Source: Sphagnum magellanicum (Eukaryota > Streptophyta > Sphagnopsida > Sphagnales > Sphagnaceae). From it: a stretch of DNA of 64,000 bases. The DNA is taken from NCBI GenBank assembly GCA_021904315.1, contig CM038914.1, positions 558,001 through 622,000 on the forward strand. The letters run 5' to 3'. Below, piece by piece: positions 14,501 through 26,306 of the stretch (its first letter is position 1; each line of letters starts with the position of its first letter). The translations under genes and the position numbers were made by a program. The notes beneath the pieces were generated by a model. The model did no database searches, had not been told where the DNA came from, and saw only the letters and a program-made list of their open reading frames with translations.

Positions 14501-15767
14501 CACACCAACAACCTACAAATATCAAATTTGAAAACATAATATACAATTAAAATTGATGATTGCACAATAAATGAAAAGGTTTGAACATGGATATGTACCA
14601 AATTTGCATTTGTCTCGAGATAGATCTCACCAACCTTCATAAATTTTCTAAAACCACCATAGAAAATTATAGTTAAGTTGTCTTTAATGTGTTTGTATGA
14701 ACTATTGACATCACATGGCATTAGTAGATTCCAAGTGAACAAAAAGTAAATTTAATTGTTTCCTAAATGAATAGCTAGAAAGATAAACTAAATGCAATGT
14801 TTTTGCACTACATTCCACACCAATGGGGTAGATGCAAGCTACGATGGCTTAATATTAGCAGAAACTATTCTCCTTACAAGTGCTTACAAGATTTTTTTAA
14901 ATGATTCAAATGTACATGGTTGTTACTTTAAAAATATTATTGTTATAATCTTTGAATAATACATGTTCAATCATCTACAAACCTTCCCAAATCTATGTGA
15001 AAACTTGTATTTAATGTAGCTGATGTCATTTTTAAATTTGAAAGTCCTTAAAGAAAAACCCACAAAGTCCATAAAAATAATGCCTCATTTAAAACTTTCA
15101 AAAAATATGTTTTCGGGACAAAAAAATTATAAAACAAACAAAATTTGCAACTCATATGAATTTATGAAAATATGGTCAAATTTTAACCATTCAAAAGTCC
15201 TTAGTTATTAAACGATTAAGGTTTTCAAACAAAAGATTCTTCATTTGAATTTATCATCTTATACTACATTATATATTGAGTCCCAATAACAAATTTGGAA
15301 TGTGAATCAATATAAAATTTTCTATTTTGTGATGTTCCGGTTGAATCTTGTTCTAACATTGATTTCTTTTGTAGATTTGTGTTGGCATTGAAGTAATCCT
15401 CATAGATGCAATTGCCAAACAAAAAACTATGACTGTAATGATCTTTGAGCTACTTGGGAGCAAGGTTAGGGGTAGGGAAATCCCGCTTGACTTTGTGGTT
15501 GTCAAAGTTTAGGAGGTGTTTATGCCAAAGACAATGGTTCCTAATGTTAATGAGTCACATGGGTCAATAGATCCACAACATTTGCAAGTGAAGATATCAC
15601 TTGGGGCTACAATACCTTGGTCATCCAAGTTCTTTAAGCTCATTCATGATGCTCGTGGCAACCATGTAGTTGCATTGTAGGTGCTATATCAAAATCACCT
15701 TTAGTTGCACTTGGCTAGCTAGATTACTATGCAAAGTTGAAAGAGTATGTAAGCATTGCATTAGTTA
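8500..15767. other. AT-rich intergenic DNA, no gene seen
   Basis: About 7 kb of strongly AT-rich sequence. Open frames are short, lysine/asparagine/isoleucine/phenylalanine-rich, and show no family motifs, splice structure or coding bias. At 15361-15680 there is a slightly more coding-like patch (plus-strand words IDAIAKQKTMTV, then GATIPWSSKFFKLIHDARGNHVVAL in another stretch) that I cannot assign. It may be a fragment of a transposon or host pseudogene. Confidence 0.5.
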
Positions 15768-16039
15768 CACTAGTAGGAATCTTGTTGTTTGCAACCAATC
15801 ACTATGCAACTAGCATGCAACTGGTTGTCGTTTGCACCTATTTCAGTCATGTTTGTAACTACAAATTTGGCATTGTATAATTTTTGGGCCATACGGTTGT
15901 GTGTGCAACTAATGTGCATCTAAATGTGTATAACATGGACACATGTCATAAAAATAATGGCCTAAACTTATAAATATTTAAATTAGTATACTTAACATAT
16001 CTACATAAGCTATGTATAATAATATTATGTACCTCTAGT

Positions 16040-17102
16040 ACTAAGGTTGAACCCATGTTAACTAAGGTTAACCTAAAATAACCTACATTAAATTAACTAA
16101 AAACTTAAATTAACCACGGCTAAATTAAGTTATGTTAAACTAATTATGGCTAATTTAAATTAAGCTAAATTAAATTAAAATAAACTAATCATGGTTAAAT
16201 TAAGTTGAATTAAACTAACGATAATTAAACTAAATTAAAATAAATTAAATTAGGCTAAACTAACCATTGCTAAAATAATTATGGCTAAATTAAATTAGGC
16301 CAAAAACGACCATGGCTAAATTAAATTATGCTAAGCTAATTATGGTTAAATTAAATTAGGCCAAAAACGACCATGGCTAAATTAAATTATGCTAAGCTAA
16401 TTATGGTTAAATTAAATTAGGCCAAATTAATTATGGCTAAATTAAGTTAGACTAAACCATTTATCTCTAAAATAAATTAAGCTATATTAATTACGACTAA
16501 ATTAAATCAAACTAAATTAAATTAGGGTAAAATTAACCATGGTTAAAACAAGTTAGGCTAAATTAAATTAAACTAAATAATTAGGTTAAAACTAATTATG
16601 GTTAAATTAATTTTGGCTAAATTAAATTAGACTAAAATTAACTAAAACTAACCATGGCTAAATTAAGTTAAACTAAACTAATCATGGCAAAATTAAATTA
16701 ATCTAAATTAAATTAGACAACTAACTATGATTAAATTAAGTTACGCCAAACTAAATATGGCTAAATTAAGTTAGGTTAAAATATTTATGGCTAAATTAAA
16801 TTAGGCTATACTAATTATGGTTAAATTATTTATGGCTAAATTAAATTAGGTTATATTAATTATGGTTTAAATAAATTAAAATAAATTAAATTAAGTTAAA
16901 ATAACTATGGTTAAATTAAATTATGCTAAATTAATTATGGCCAGATTAAATTAGGCTAAAATATTTATGGCTACATGAAATTAGGCTAAAATATTTATGG
17001 CTACATTAAATTAGGCTAAATTAAATTAGGTTAAAACTAACTATGGCTAAATTAAGTTAGGCTAAATTAAATTATGTTAAATTAATTATGGCTAAAATAA
17101 AT
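16040..17102. repeat. Degenerate AT-rich tandem array (CTAAATTAAATTAGG type)
   Basis: Over 1 kb is built from variants of a roughly 20-30 bp unit such as ATGGCTAAATTAAATTAGGC followed by TAAACTAATT. Nearly every line contains TAAATTAAATTAGG or ATGGCTAAA. One 61-bp block is duplicated almost exactly at 16300-16430, which shows recent local expansion inside an older, decayed array. There are no open frames of note. Confidence 0.9.
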
Positions 17103-17560
17103 TATTGAAGTGCAAAGGAAAAGGAGTAATGAAAATTAACAAGAAGAAAAAGAAGAAAAATAAGTTTTCCAAGTTATAAAACGTTTTCTTTTCCTTTTTT
17201 CTTCTCTTTGAACCTTTCTTACTTTCAAACCTCATAACTTTCTTGTTTTTTTATTCATCTTAAACGATTTAAAGTGCTATATGAGCGCCACTTGAAGTTC
17301 TACAAATCATTTTTGAAGTCTAATAGCAATAAAACAACACAAAAGGAACTTTTTGGGTCTTTAAGAATCGGCCTTTGTAGTTTTCAATGGTTTTTTTTTT
17401 TAGTTCTTGACCCCCTTCACTTTGGGGGGCCATAACTTTCTCATTTGTAATCCGTTTTTAATGATTCTTAGCGCATTAGATGCGTTAGGAGCAAGGCTTA
17501 AAGTTTTGTTTGGACACTAAAAACAACAGAGCCCTCCCTGGGCTGGTATACTATAATACA
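17103..17560 (+). repeat. Dispersed repeat, copy A
   Basis: This segment lies directly after the AT-rich array and is unlike it in composition. Its reverse complement matches 35330-35830: the 18-mer AAGTGCAAAGGAAAAGGA at 17108 pairs with an exact complement at 35773-35790. The blocks around AACTTTCTCATTTGTAATCC and TTTGGGGGGCCATAA also recur in the same relative order. It is non-coding as far as I can see. Confidence 0.75.
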
Positions 17561-18437
17561 GTAGTTGCATCTAATGTGTAACTAAGTTGGTTAATGAGGT
17601 TTTAAATGGAATTTTTTTGTCTCATATCCTTTGGATTCCAATTCAATTTGGCATAGTATACAAGTAGGGGCAATAGCTATGTACTAACTAAATACCAAAT
17701 GCCATTGGGGATGAGTGAATAAAAAAAAAACTTGACCTTTATAAAATGGCTAAACCTAAAAATAAAATTGGATTATTCTAAACCTACTTATATAGCCTAA
17801 GCCTAGCTACTTTTCAACATATTTACATACATGAGTAAACCTAGCCACCTAGTAGGGCTTAATAAATACCTATCTACCTAGGCACCATATGTCAACGTTT
17901 TATTAGCATTAAATTGGATGACTTAGATTTTGTTAATTAATATTTAAAAATTTAAAAATAGGTGGGCCTTAATTTTCACATGTCACCATATAATTTGGTG
18001 TTTTAAAAATGAACACTTGTCAAATGGTCAATGAATGTTCCATGGTGTGCCACATGTCATCATCTTAATGGTAAAAACTTTAATGATTGAAATTAATCCA
18101 ATGAATTTTTAATTTGGAAAACACAAAAATAAAATTTAAAAGTGACACATGTCCAAATGCAAATCGTTCAATTTTTAAACATGTGTCATACTTTGATTAG
18201 CTACACCGCATTTGCAAGGAGAGTTGCACGTAAGGTGCAACTACATTTGGATTGGTATGTATGGATGAACATGTATATTATCACCATATATACATGTTGC
18301 ATACATAGTGTCGCATGCAACTAAATGTCATGTGCAACTTGTTTTAGGCAACTACATGAATTTATAGTTGCATGTGTTGCATGTAATTGAATCTTAGTTG
18401 CAAACGATAGTTGTGAAACCCAAAATACCTAGTAATG

Positions 18438-19250
18438 TTGGTGCTTAACATTAGTGATTAGTTTACAAAAACATGGGCCACATTTTGCTATTACTTTGTT
18501 CTTGTTGTATTGAACTTTTTGTTTTGTTCAATTAATTTTCATTCAGTTTTGTAGGCAATTGTCCAAAATTTTTTAATGATTGTTTTATCCTATTGAGTAG
18601 GAATGACATAATTACATACACTGAACTTGAAACAATCTTGTTCTGAACCTAAACCCCACTTGAATAAACCCATCCCAAGCCTAAATCAACCCATTTTGAA
18701 CTTGACCAGACCTAAACTGAACAAGAAGAGCCTATTCTGGACCTGAACCTAACCTAAAATGAACCTATTCCAAACCTAAAAAACATGTTATAGACCTAAA
18801 TCAATTATATTCCAAGCTTAAAACGAACTCAACCCAAACCTGTCCCAAATCCACTTCAACATGTGCCAAACTTATTTCGAACTTACAATATGGAAATCAA
18901 TTTTATCAATGATGGACACGTGGCACTTTACACAATAAAACATGTGTAAGCTACAAAAACCCTAACCCTAACTATAGTAGAAATAAATTACATGACATGG
19001 TCCAACCTGTGAATGACATGCGTCATATTCTTATATATCTGTAAAAATTTCCATTGGATGAAATGTGGATGGAACCACAACAATGAATGAAACCTCATCA
19101 TAATTATATTTGGCCACATGGCATCATCTCGCATAGACTTGTGTCATGTGACAATTGAATGTAATAACAAAAACCAAAATATTAATATTATTTTAAATAT
19201 CTTGATCTAACGGGCAAGGATCAACGATCGAAATAAAGTCACATGGCTTA
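18438..19250. repeat. Spacer with degenerate CCTAAA/GAACCT repeats
   Basis: From about 18610 to 18890 the sequence is a loose run of words such as AACCTAAACC, GACCTGAACCTAACC and CCAAACCTAAA, that is, a decayed short tandem array. The rest is plain AT-rich DNA. No gene is seen. Confidence 0.5.
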
Positions 19251-19420
19251 TACAATTGTAGTCATGGGGGACAAATGGAATATATAATTGAGGACAAAAA
19301 TACGACTAGTGGATAAATGACGCATCCATATTGACTAAGTAGTCATGTAATCATCATTGGCATATACAACTACAAACCTAGTCATGGTTGTAGTCATATA
19401 TGCCACGTTTTTGCATAGTG
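19250..19420. mobile_element. Candidate CACTA-type terminus next to the gypsy fossil
   Basis: Read on the minus strand from 19420, the sequence begins CACTATGCAAAAACGTGG, a good CACTA-type end. Inside it are clustered TAGTCAT/ATGACTA words (19255-19400), a subterminal repeat different from the one at 15.8-18.4 kb. Outside it, coding-like integrase sequence of the Ty3/gypsy fossil starts at once. This suggests insertion of a DNA transposon into the older retroelement. I did not find the matching other end. Confidence 0.4.
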
Positions 19421-22400
19421 TGATTGATTTGTTCTATTTGCCCATCCATTTGGGGGTGGAAAGTTGATGACAACTTCACTTTCACACTTAAAAGTTCAAA
19501 AAAACATTTCTAGAACTTGGATGCAAACTGAAACCCACAATCAAAAATGATATCTTTGAAAGACCATGATACCAAAAAACATGATCGAAGAATAACTTGG
19601 TTGTTCCTTTGCCAGTTATTGTTTTGGTACACATAATGAAATGAACCATCTTCATCAAATGGTCCACCGCCACTAAGATGGAATCATAAGAACTAGAAGG
19701 TGGGAGGTTTGTGATGAAATCCATAGAAATTGAAAACCACAAGGATGTAGGGATTGGTAATGGTTGAAGGAGATTATGAAGGTGATGACAAGGATTCTTT
19801 ACTTGAACACAAACATCGTAAGATCCAACAAACTCCTTCACATACTTCGAAAGTTGTGGCCACCAATAATTTTGAAACACTAACTCCATGGTCTTGTTAT
19901 ATCCAAAATGGATTGTAACCAAAGCATCGTGCTTAGCTTGGAAAAATTAAAGTCGCATAAGGCCATCATGAACATACAAAAAACCATCATGATAAAGTAG
20001 ACCATTTTGAAACTTGAACTTAACATGATCACTAGAAAAATCCCAAATTTAATGATGATTCCTTAATTGGCCTTGGATACTAATAGCAAAAGGGTTTTTT
20101 TTCAAATCTTCACAAATTTGACAAAGAAAGGTTGTGTCATTAGGAATTATTAACAATGCTTGTAGTTGAAGATGTTCAAACTTGAAAATGACATCACTTT
20201 GTTGCTCGTAGGCTACATTTCCCTCTTTAGGCGTGAGGTACAAGTGACAAAACAATGCATCAGGTTTCCCTTACTGGTGCCTAGGGCAATATGTGATGAT
20301 AGACTAGAATCAAGACAAGGACAATGCCCATTGAGCTTGGTGTCAAATCAAAACATGAATTGTGATGAAATATTGTAAATTATTATGGTCTGAATACATA
20401 GTGATTTCATGTTGAGCTCCTTCAGGAAAATGACGCCACTTTTCAAAAGCATCCACGATGGTTAGAAGTTTTTTTATCATGAATATCGTAATTAATCTTC
20501 ATAGGAGAAAACTTATGAGAACGGAAGCCGACATGATGAGGAAGATTGTCTTCTCCAAGTTTTGAGAATATGGCACCTATTGTAAAGTCGAAAGTGTCCG
20601 TTTCCAAAACAAAAGGTTTGGAAGGGTTTACATGAATTAGGAGTGGGGCAATTGTGAAAAAAACCTTCAAAAATTGAAAGGCATTTTCAACTTCAATTCC
20701 CCAAGAAAAAGGTTGATCCTTCCTAGTCAATCGAGTGAGAAGGGCCATTATTGAAGAATAGTGGGCAATGAATTGTTGATAATAGTTGGCAATCTAAAAA
20801 AACATTGAACATCCCAAATAGAAGTTGGAATAGCCCAATCAACAATGGTTTGAACTTTATGAGGATCCATGTGAATGTCATCTCCAAAGATGATGTAACC
20901 TAAGAATTCCATTTCAAATTAATGGAATTCACACTTTTCCAATTTGATGTAAAGTCCAACCTCTCGAAACTTTTCCAAAATCAAATGTACATGGTGTTCA
21001 TGATCCTCCATGTTCTTTGAAAAAATGAAGATGTCATCAATGTAACAAACCATGAAATTATCCAAGTATTCATGAAAGACATTATTCATCATATGTTGGA
21101 AAATAACAAGTTTGTTAGTAAGGCCGGATGACATCACAACATATTCAAATGGCAATAATGGGTTTTGAATGTTGTCTTCCATTAATTGTTTTCTCAAATG
21201 TGCACCAAGTTGTATGGTCCATGTAGATCAATCTTGGTGTACACCTTGGCATGATAAACTGGTCCAACAACCCTAAAATTAGGGCCAAAAGGTATTGATT
21301 TTTAATGGTGAGTCAATTTAGTCCACAATAATCGACACACATTCGCAAATAACCATATTTCTTTTTGACAAAGAGGGTAGGGGCATTAGTTGGAGACTTT
21401 GAATGTTGAATAAACCCTTTTTCGAAGTTCTCATCGAGGTATTCACGAAGTGCTGCAAGTTCATCTCATGACAAATTATAAATGGGTCCGAATTGAGATT
21501 GCATTCCTTCCACAAGATCAATGGTGTAGTCGTATGGTTGATGCTTGGGCAAGGTGTTTACAATTTTCTTTTCAAACACATCTTTGGATTTTTGGTACTA
21601 GGAAGGAATTTCATGTGGATTTGGTTCAACATTTGGTGAGGGAAGAACACAAATCAAGAATGCATCTCCTCTTGTGACAACCTTTGTGAAGGCTTTTACT
21701 CCAACAAACAAAGGCTTGGGGCACCTAGGCCTTCTTGTACCATTTAGGTTTTCTTTTTGCTTCAAATTTTGCATGCTTTTGAAAAGGGTTTCACACTCCA
21801 AGGCTTCATGTTGTGGTGTTTCAGAGTGAAGACTCTTCACATGCTAATACATTCATGGATTATGTAGAACAAACCAAGACAATCCAATGATGATAGGATT
21901 TCTTGGAGATGAAATGACATTGAAAATAACTTCAAGTTGGTGTGGGAACCAATGGTAACATCTAATGGCTTGGTTTGTTTTGTGATTAAACCTAATGAAA
22001 GCCTCTGACCATCAATAACTTGAACCGACATTGGTGCATTCTTTTCCACTAAAGCCAACTTGTATTGTTGCACTAGTTCCTTGTCCATAAAATATGTTGA
22101 TGTGTTAAAATCAAGAAGTGCTTAGGCTTCCATTATCACAAACTTACTACATTTGACAATGATTGGTACCAAGAAACATGGTGTTGGGTTTGAAAATAGG
22201 TTGGGACCATTTTCATTACATGATGCATTAAGGTCTAGCTTCATGGTCCTTATTGAAATTGGACATGCTTGTTTTCTAATTCCTCTAATTGTGGGTTGGT
22301 AATAAAGACGACATGTGCTACATGTGGTCCATGGTTTTTTGTACACTCATGAACAACATGACTTGGTTTTCCATAATACAAACAAAGATTGTTTGTATGT

Positions 22401-23780
22401 TGATGTTGTTTTTTTTATACCATGAAAGGCTTGAATCTTGTCTTATCGATTTGCATGGGGTTGTTTTTTGGTGGGGTTGTTGAAAGTTGGGCTGACATTA
22501 CAGGTGAAAAACTCCTTTGTGTTGTCGATGGTGCAAAATTCTTTTGTGTTATTGATGTGGGTTCATGGTGCCTTTCTTGTTGACGTTCAAAGAGCTTGTT
22601 GTCACATCAAACAACTTGTGCAATGGCTTGATTTAATGTTGAAGGGTCTAGCAAGGTGAGTAGCAAGTCCTTCACATTACCTTCCCAAACTAGAGTTAAT
22701 TTATGAGTGATACATCACCCCATGAAATATTGCAAACCAATTGTTTGAATTCCGATGCATATACCGTAGTTAAACGTGATACTTGATAAAGAGATCATAT
22801 TTTGATGCTAGATGTGCGTTCTTTGTCCAAATCTCGAAAGGTGGCATTGAACTTTTCAAGAAATGCTTCAAAGTCGTTGAGCAAAGGTGATTGATGCTCC
22901 AAGAAAGGTGCGAACCAAGCAAGGGTCGTGCTTAACAACAAGGTGTTAATGAGTCCAACTTGTTGGATACCAATGAAGATGAAGCTAGATGATCAAATAC
23001 ACTTAATCGAAAAAAATTCAAAACTTTGAATGTGTGCCATCAAAGTTGTTAGGTAGGTTAATTCGTGGCTTCTTTGGTTGAGGTTGTGTTGTTGAAACAC
23101 ATCCCAAAGAGGTCAAAGTTTGATTGGTTTACAAATTAGCAACATATTCATGAAGTGCTTGATTTTCTTGTTCAAGAATCCTAAGGACAACAAGGATTTC
23201 TTCCATGGATGTAAACATGATTATGAACATCGTGAAATATGACACCAACAAGAGGTGGGTAATTCACAACCTTAGTCAACAAGAAGTGGGTAATCCATGA
23301 CTTTTTGAAAACTTTTCCTTTGAAGAAAAATGGTAATCCACATTCAATTACAAAAGGAATTTAATTCATAAATGACTTATAGATGCAAAAATAGACGTAA
23401 ACTTGATGGAGTTTGTTCAAGTTGTCAAAGACATGAAGATTCGTGAGAACAAAGGTTAAAGAAAAGGTCTAAGCTAACTTTTAAATAAGGAACAAAACAA
23501 GATTATGCAATTCAAAAATAAAAACACAAGAACTAAGAACAAGAACACAAGATGTGCAAAACAAATGTGAAAATGGATATTTATTATACTAACATATGCA
23601 AACATGAATATGAAAAGAACATGACAAGGCTATAGTGCAAGATCGTGCCTAAGACTAATGTTGAACAAATTGAAGGAAATGACGGGTCTTACTTCTATTT
23701 ATACCCCTTTGTGATTGTAGTTCAAAAAAACTTCCAAGAAGGTTTTTGTGTGCATCAAATAAAAAATCTTCCTGATAACC
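19421..23780 (-). mobile_element. Ty3/gypsy LTR retrotransposon fossil, broken
   Basis: An old retroelement lying on the minus strand with its parts in gypsy order. From upstream to downstream these are a gag-like region (about 23220-22450), a zinc-knuckle area (about 22430-22290), an aspartic-protease-like region (about 22130-21840), reverse transcriptase with a YIDD active-site motif (about 21560-20880), an RNase H-like region (about 20750-20430), and an integrase with zinc-binding and catalytic-core segments (about 20250-19421). RNase H lying before integrase supports Ty3/gypsy rather than Ty1/copia. It carries numerous breaks and is non-functional. The integrase end is cut off where a CACTA-like terminus begins. 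A TATAAATA word on the minus strand at 23696-23703 may mark the old LTR promoter, but no LTR pair can be delimited, so age is judged only as old. Confidence 0.85.
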
Positions 23781-24130
23781 TACATAACTAAAAATCGATT
23801 ATGAGTTAACTAAAAGTTAATTGGGACTTAACTAAGAATGAATTTGGAATTAACTTTAGTTAACTAGGACTTAATTAAAAGTTAATTAGGGGTTAATTAT
23901 GAGTTAACTAGGATTTAATTAGGAATTAATTTCGAGTTACTTGGAGTTGACTGGGATTTAACTCAAAGTTGATTGGGAGTTAACTTGGACTTAATTATAA
24001 TTTAATCAAAACTTAATTAAAAAGAACTAATAATCAATTAAAAGTGAATTATGAATTAAATGGAAGTGAATTAAAATTTAACTAAAAGTTAATAAGAATG
24101 AACTAAAACTAAACTAAAAATTAGGTACAT
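23780..24130. repeat. Degenerate TTAACT/TTAATT tandem array
   Basis: A run of variants of a roughly 12-bp unit such as GAGTTAACTAGG, AAGTTAATTGGG and GGATTTAATTAGG. It resembles the 16.0-17.1 kb array in base words but not in unit. No coding content. Confidence 0.8.
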
Positions 24131-24174
24131 GGATGAACATTCAAATGAATGAATTCCATAATATTGGCATCCAT

Positions 24175-24500
24175 GATAGTGGGCATGTGGGTGCATGGGA
24201 GGGTAGGTAGTAAACAAGTGAGTAGGTAGGTGGGTGGGCAGGTGCATGGGAGGGTAGGTAGGTTGGTGGGTAGGTAAGTGGGTAGTAAATAGGTAGCTAG
24301 GTGGATGGGCGATTGGGTGGGTAATTAGGTAAATAGGTAAGGAGGTGGGTGGGTTGGTGGGTAAGTAAGTGGGTAGGTAGGTAGGTGATAGGTAGGTGGT
24401 AATAGGTGGTTTAATGGGTACGTAAGTAGGTAGGTAGGTTGATAGATGGGTGGGTGGGTGGGTTGGTAAATAGGTAGGTACATGGGTAAGTGGGTGGTAG
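24175..24500. repeat. G/T-rich GGTA/GGTG simple array
   Basis: About 320 bp of GGTAGGTAGGTGGGTGGG-type tetranucleotide variants, interspersed with AAGTGGGTAG and GGTAAATAGG. The strong strand asymmetry (G and T rich on the plus strand) makes it stand out from the AT-rich surroundings. Confidence 0.9.
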
Positions 24501-24830
24501 GGTTGTCTATGTTTATATCAAATGACTTGTAGTTAATTTTTAATCATTGTAATGACAATTGCATGTCCACACAACTTTGTCATTAGTCATGGATGCCATA
24601 TAGATGAAATAAAAATGATGAAAACTCGCATCTTTCATCTTGTTACCACCTCATCATGTACTAGTCACATGCCCCACTAATATATGAGTATGACTTTTTA
24701 CACATAAGATTAAAAGTGTTAGTTTAAATATAGTCATTTAGGACTTTTAGTCATAGATTTCTTGATTACAAAGGCCAAATTTCTTTTAGTGTTTAATGCT
24801 TCAAGAGTTTATTTGTGCAATAAATGATGT
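24500..24830. other. Spacer before the Harbinger relic
   Basis: AT-rich DNA with several TAGTCA words at 24580-24770, reminiscent of the subterminal words near 19.3 kb. It may hold the left end of the Harbinger element, but I cannot identify terminal inverted repeats. No gene is seen. Confidence 0.35.
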
Positions 24831-25560
24831 TTTCAAGGGTTAGCTTTGATGGCTTGAATGTGAAAGATTATTACACATCATGGAGAGATTCAAAGAATTG
24901 TTAGGGTTGCCAAGTATTCAAGGTGCCATAGATGCAATTCAAATTCAAATCCATAAGCCAAAAGTTGCTATTTTTGTAAGAGATTATTGTTCATTCAAGT
25001 CAAAGGCATATTATAACTTGTAATTACATACCATTATTGATCACAAAAAATGACTTCTTGATGTTTTTGTGAGGCTACCTAGATCTATGTATGATGCTAA
25101 AAACTTTCATATATTTTGAATTTACCAAAAGGTCATGTGGGGGATTTTTTCAATGAACACACCTCCCATGGTGGTATCAAGCCATATTTGATCAAGGACA
25201 AGGGTTATACACTATTTCCATGGTTAATGGTACCTCATACGTAAACACGAGTGCAACATTATGTGTTGGAAATATTATACAATTCAAATATTTGTCTCAT
25301 GCCAAAGTTGTAGTGGAGATAAACATTGGCATCTTAAATAATAACTTTTGAGAATCAATGATCAAGTTCAACCTACATGTGTATTTCCTCCTAAATGTGG
25401 TTGTTTGTTGGTGCATGTTACACATTATGATATTGAATGTGAAGGATGTTGATATCGATGAATTGATGTTGCAATTGGTGTTGGAAAATGTGTTAGAAAG
25501 AGGTAGATACAATGAAATGAAAAGGGGTAATAAGGGACTCCAAGAAATTAGGTGAATGAC
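24830..25560 (+). pseudogene. PIF/Harbinger transposase, broken
   Basis: DDE-type transposase of a plain DNA transposon. Family blocks are in order: MERFKELLGLPSIQGAIDAI with the first catalytic Asp at 24931, then HTIIDHKK, then RLPRSMYDAKNF with the second Asp at 25093. These are followed by GIKPYLIKDKGYTLFPWLMV near 25173-25240 and a C-terminal part with VVCWCMLHIMIL and DVDIDELMLQLVLENV near 25400-25500. The third catalytic residue lies in the gap and is not clear. The blocks fall in three different reading frames and in-frame stops occur (for example just after KAYYNL and after DHKK), so it is a dead copy. Together with the minus-strand frames at 26.3-27.4 kb it may mark one element of about 2.5 kb. 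Confidence 0.75.
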
Positions 25561-26306
25561 AAAAAACCTATATTGTAGGAGGGAGAAATTTCAAGGTTTA
25601 ACCAAAGAATTGTGTTACAATAGTACTTAAGGAGCCACAGACCACACAATTGTTGATGTGGTTGAAAGATGCCTATAGTTCGTTTGTTTCTTGTGATCCT
25701 TGAATAATTGAATTGATGCGTACATCAATTTTGCATCAAATCTTACCTATAACACAAAATCTAAAGAATGGTAATGTGATTTAAATTCAAATGAAATCTA
25801 AAATTGTCAAATTTTTCAATTAAAATCAATTTGTGCTAAATCATTCAAATTTTTTACAACTTCCTATAATTCTTACTTTCAATCTATGTCATGTATTGTG
25901 ATTCACATCAAGGTCCATGTTTATTTTGCAACAATATTTCCTTCCTTTTCGTCATTGAAAACATGTAAGTTGTGAATTAACAACTAGTTTTCAAAATCTT
26001 TTCAAGAACTAAGTAAGTCAAATTGTGAAGGGAACAATTCTTGGTCTTTGATAATGCATGACACATTGCAATGCTCATGTTTGATACACAATCACCAAAC
26101 TTTTATTCATCTTGTGAACTTTCTTATCTCTTAATTTGAGATAATGTAAATGTGTTTTTTTAAGTTGCATCTAGAACCTTGGAACCACATTGTTCGATGT
26201 CATGTTCAATGTCATTTTTTTTTCTCCATTGCATGTAAGATTGCCTTGTGTTCTTATTAGTAGATTCTATGATAGGAGATAACATATTGTTACGTTTCCT
26301 TTTGAT
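25560..26306. other. AT-rich stretch between the two Harbinger reading frames
   Basis: No open frame longer than about 60 codons and no family motif. It probably forms the interior of the decayed Harbinger element. Confidence 0.4.

Larger units (their letters stand above)
15768..18437. mobile_element. Candidate non-autonomous CACTA-type DNA transposon
   Basis: The left end reads CACTAGTAGGAATC; the right end, read on the other strand, is CATTACTAGGTATT (10 of 14 positions match, both beginning CA-TA). Just inside each end are many copies of TGCAAC and its complement GTTGCA: left 15785-15910, right 18215-18415. Clustered subterminal repeats of one short word in both orientations are characteristic of CACTA (En/Spm) elements. 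No transposase is visible inside, so it would need a partner for movement. The interior holds a 1.06 kb degenerate array (16040-17102) and a segment also found inverted near 35.3-35.8 kb. Flanking triplets are TTA and TTG, so a perfect 3-bp target duplication is not shown. An alternative left start is CACTATGCAA at 15797, which resembles the terminus at 19420. Confidence 0.5.

Noticed and set aside
18955-18973. CCCTAACCCTAAC resembling telomeric repeat
   Set aside because: Only two units, inside a longer decayed CCTAAA/CCTGAA array. There is no telomere-like run.
25165-25200. TGGTATCAAGCC looking like a retroelement primer-binding site
   Set aside because: It falls inside, and encodes part of, the Harbinger transposase block GIKPYLIKDKGY, so the likeness is chance.
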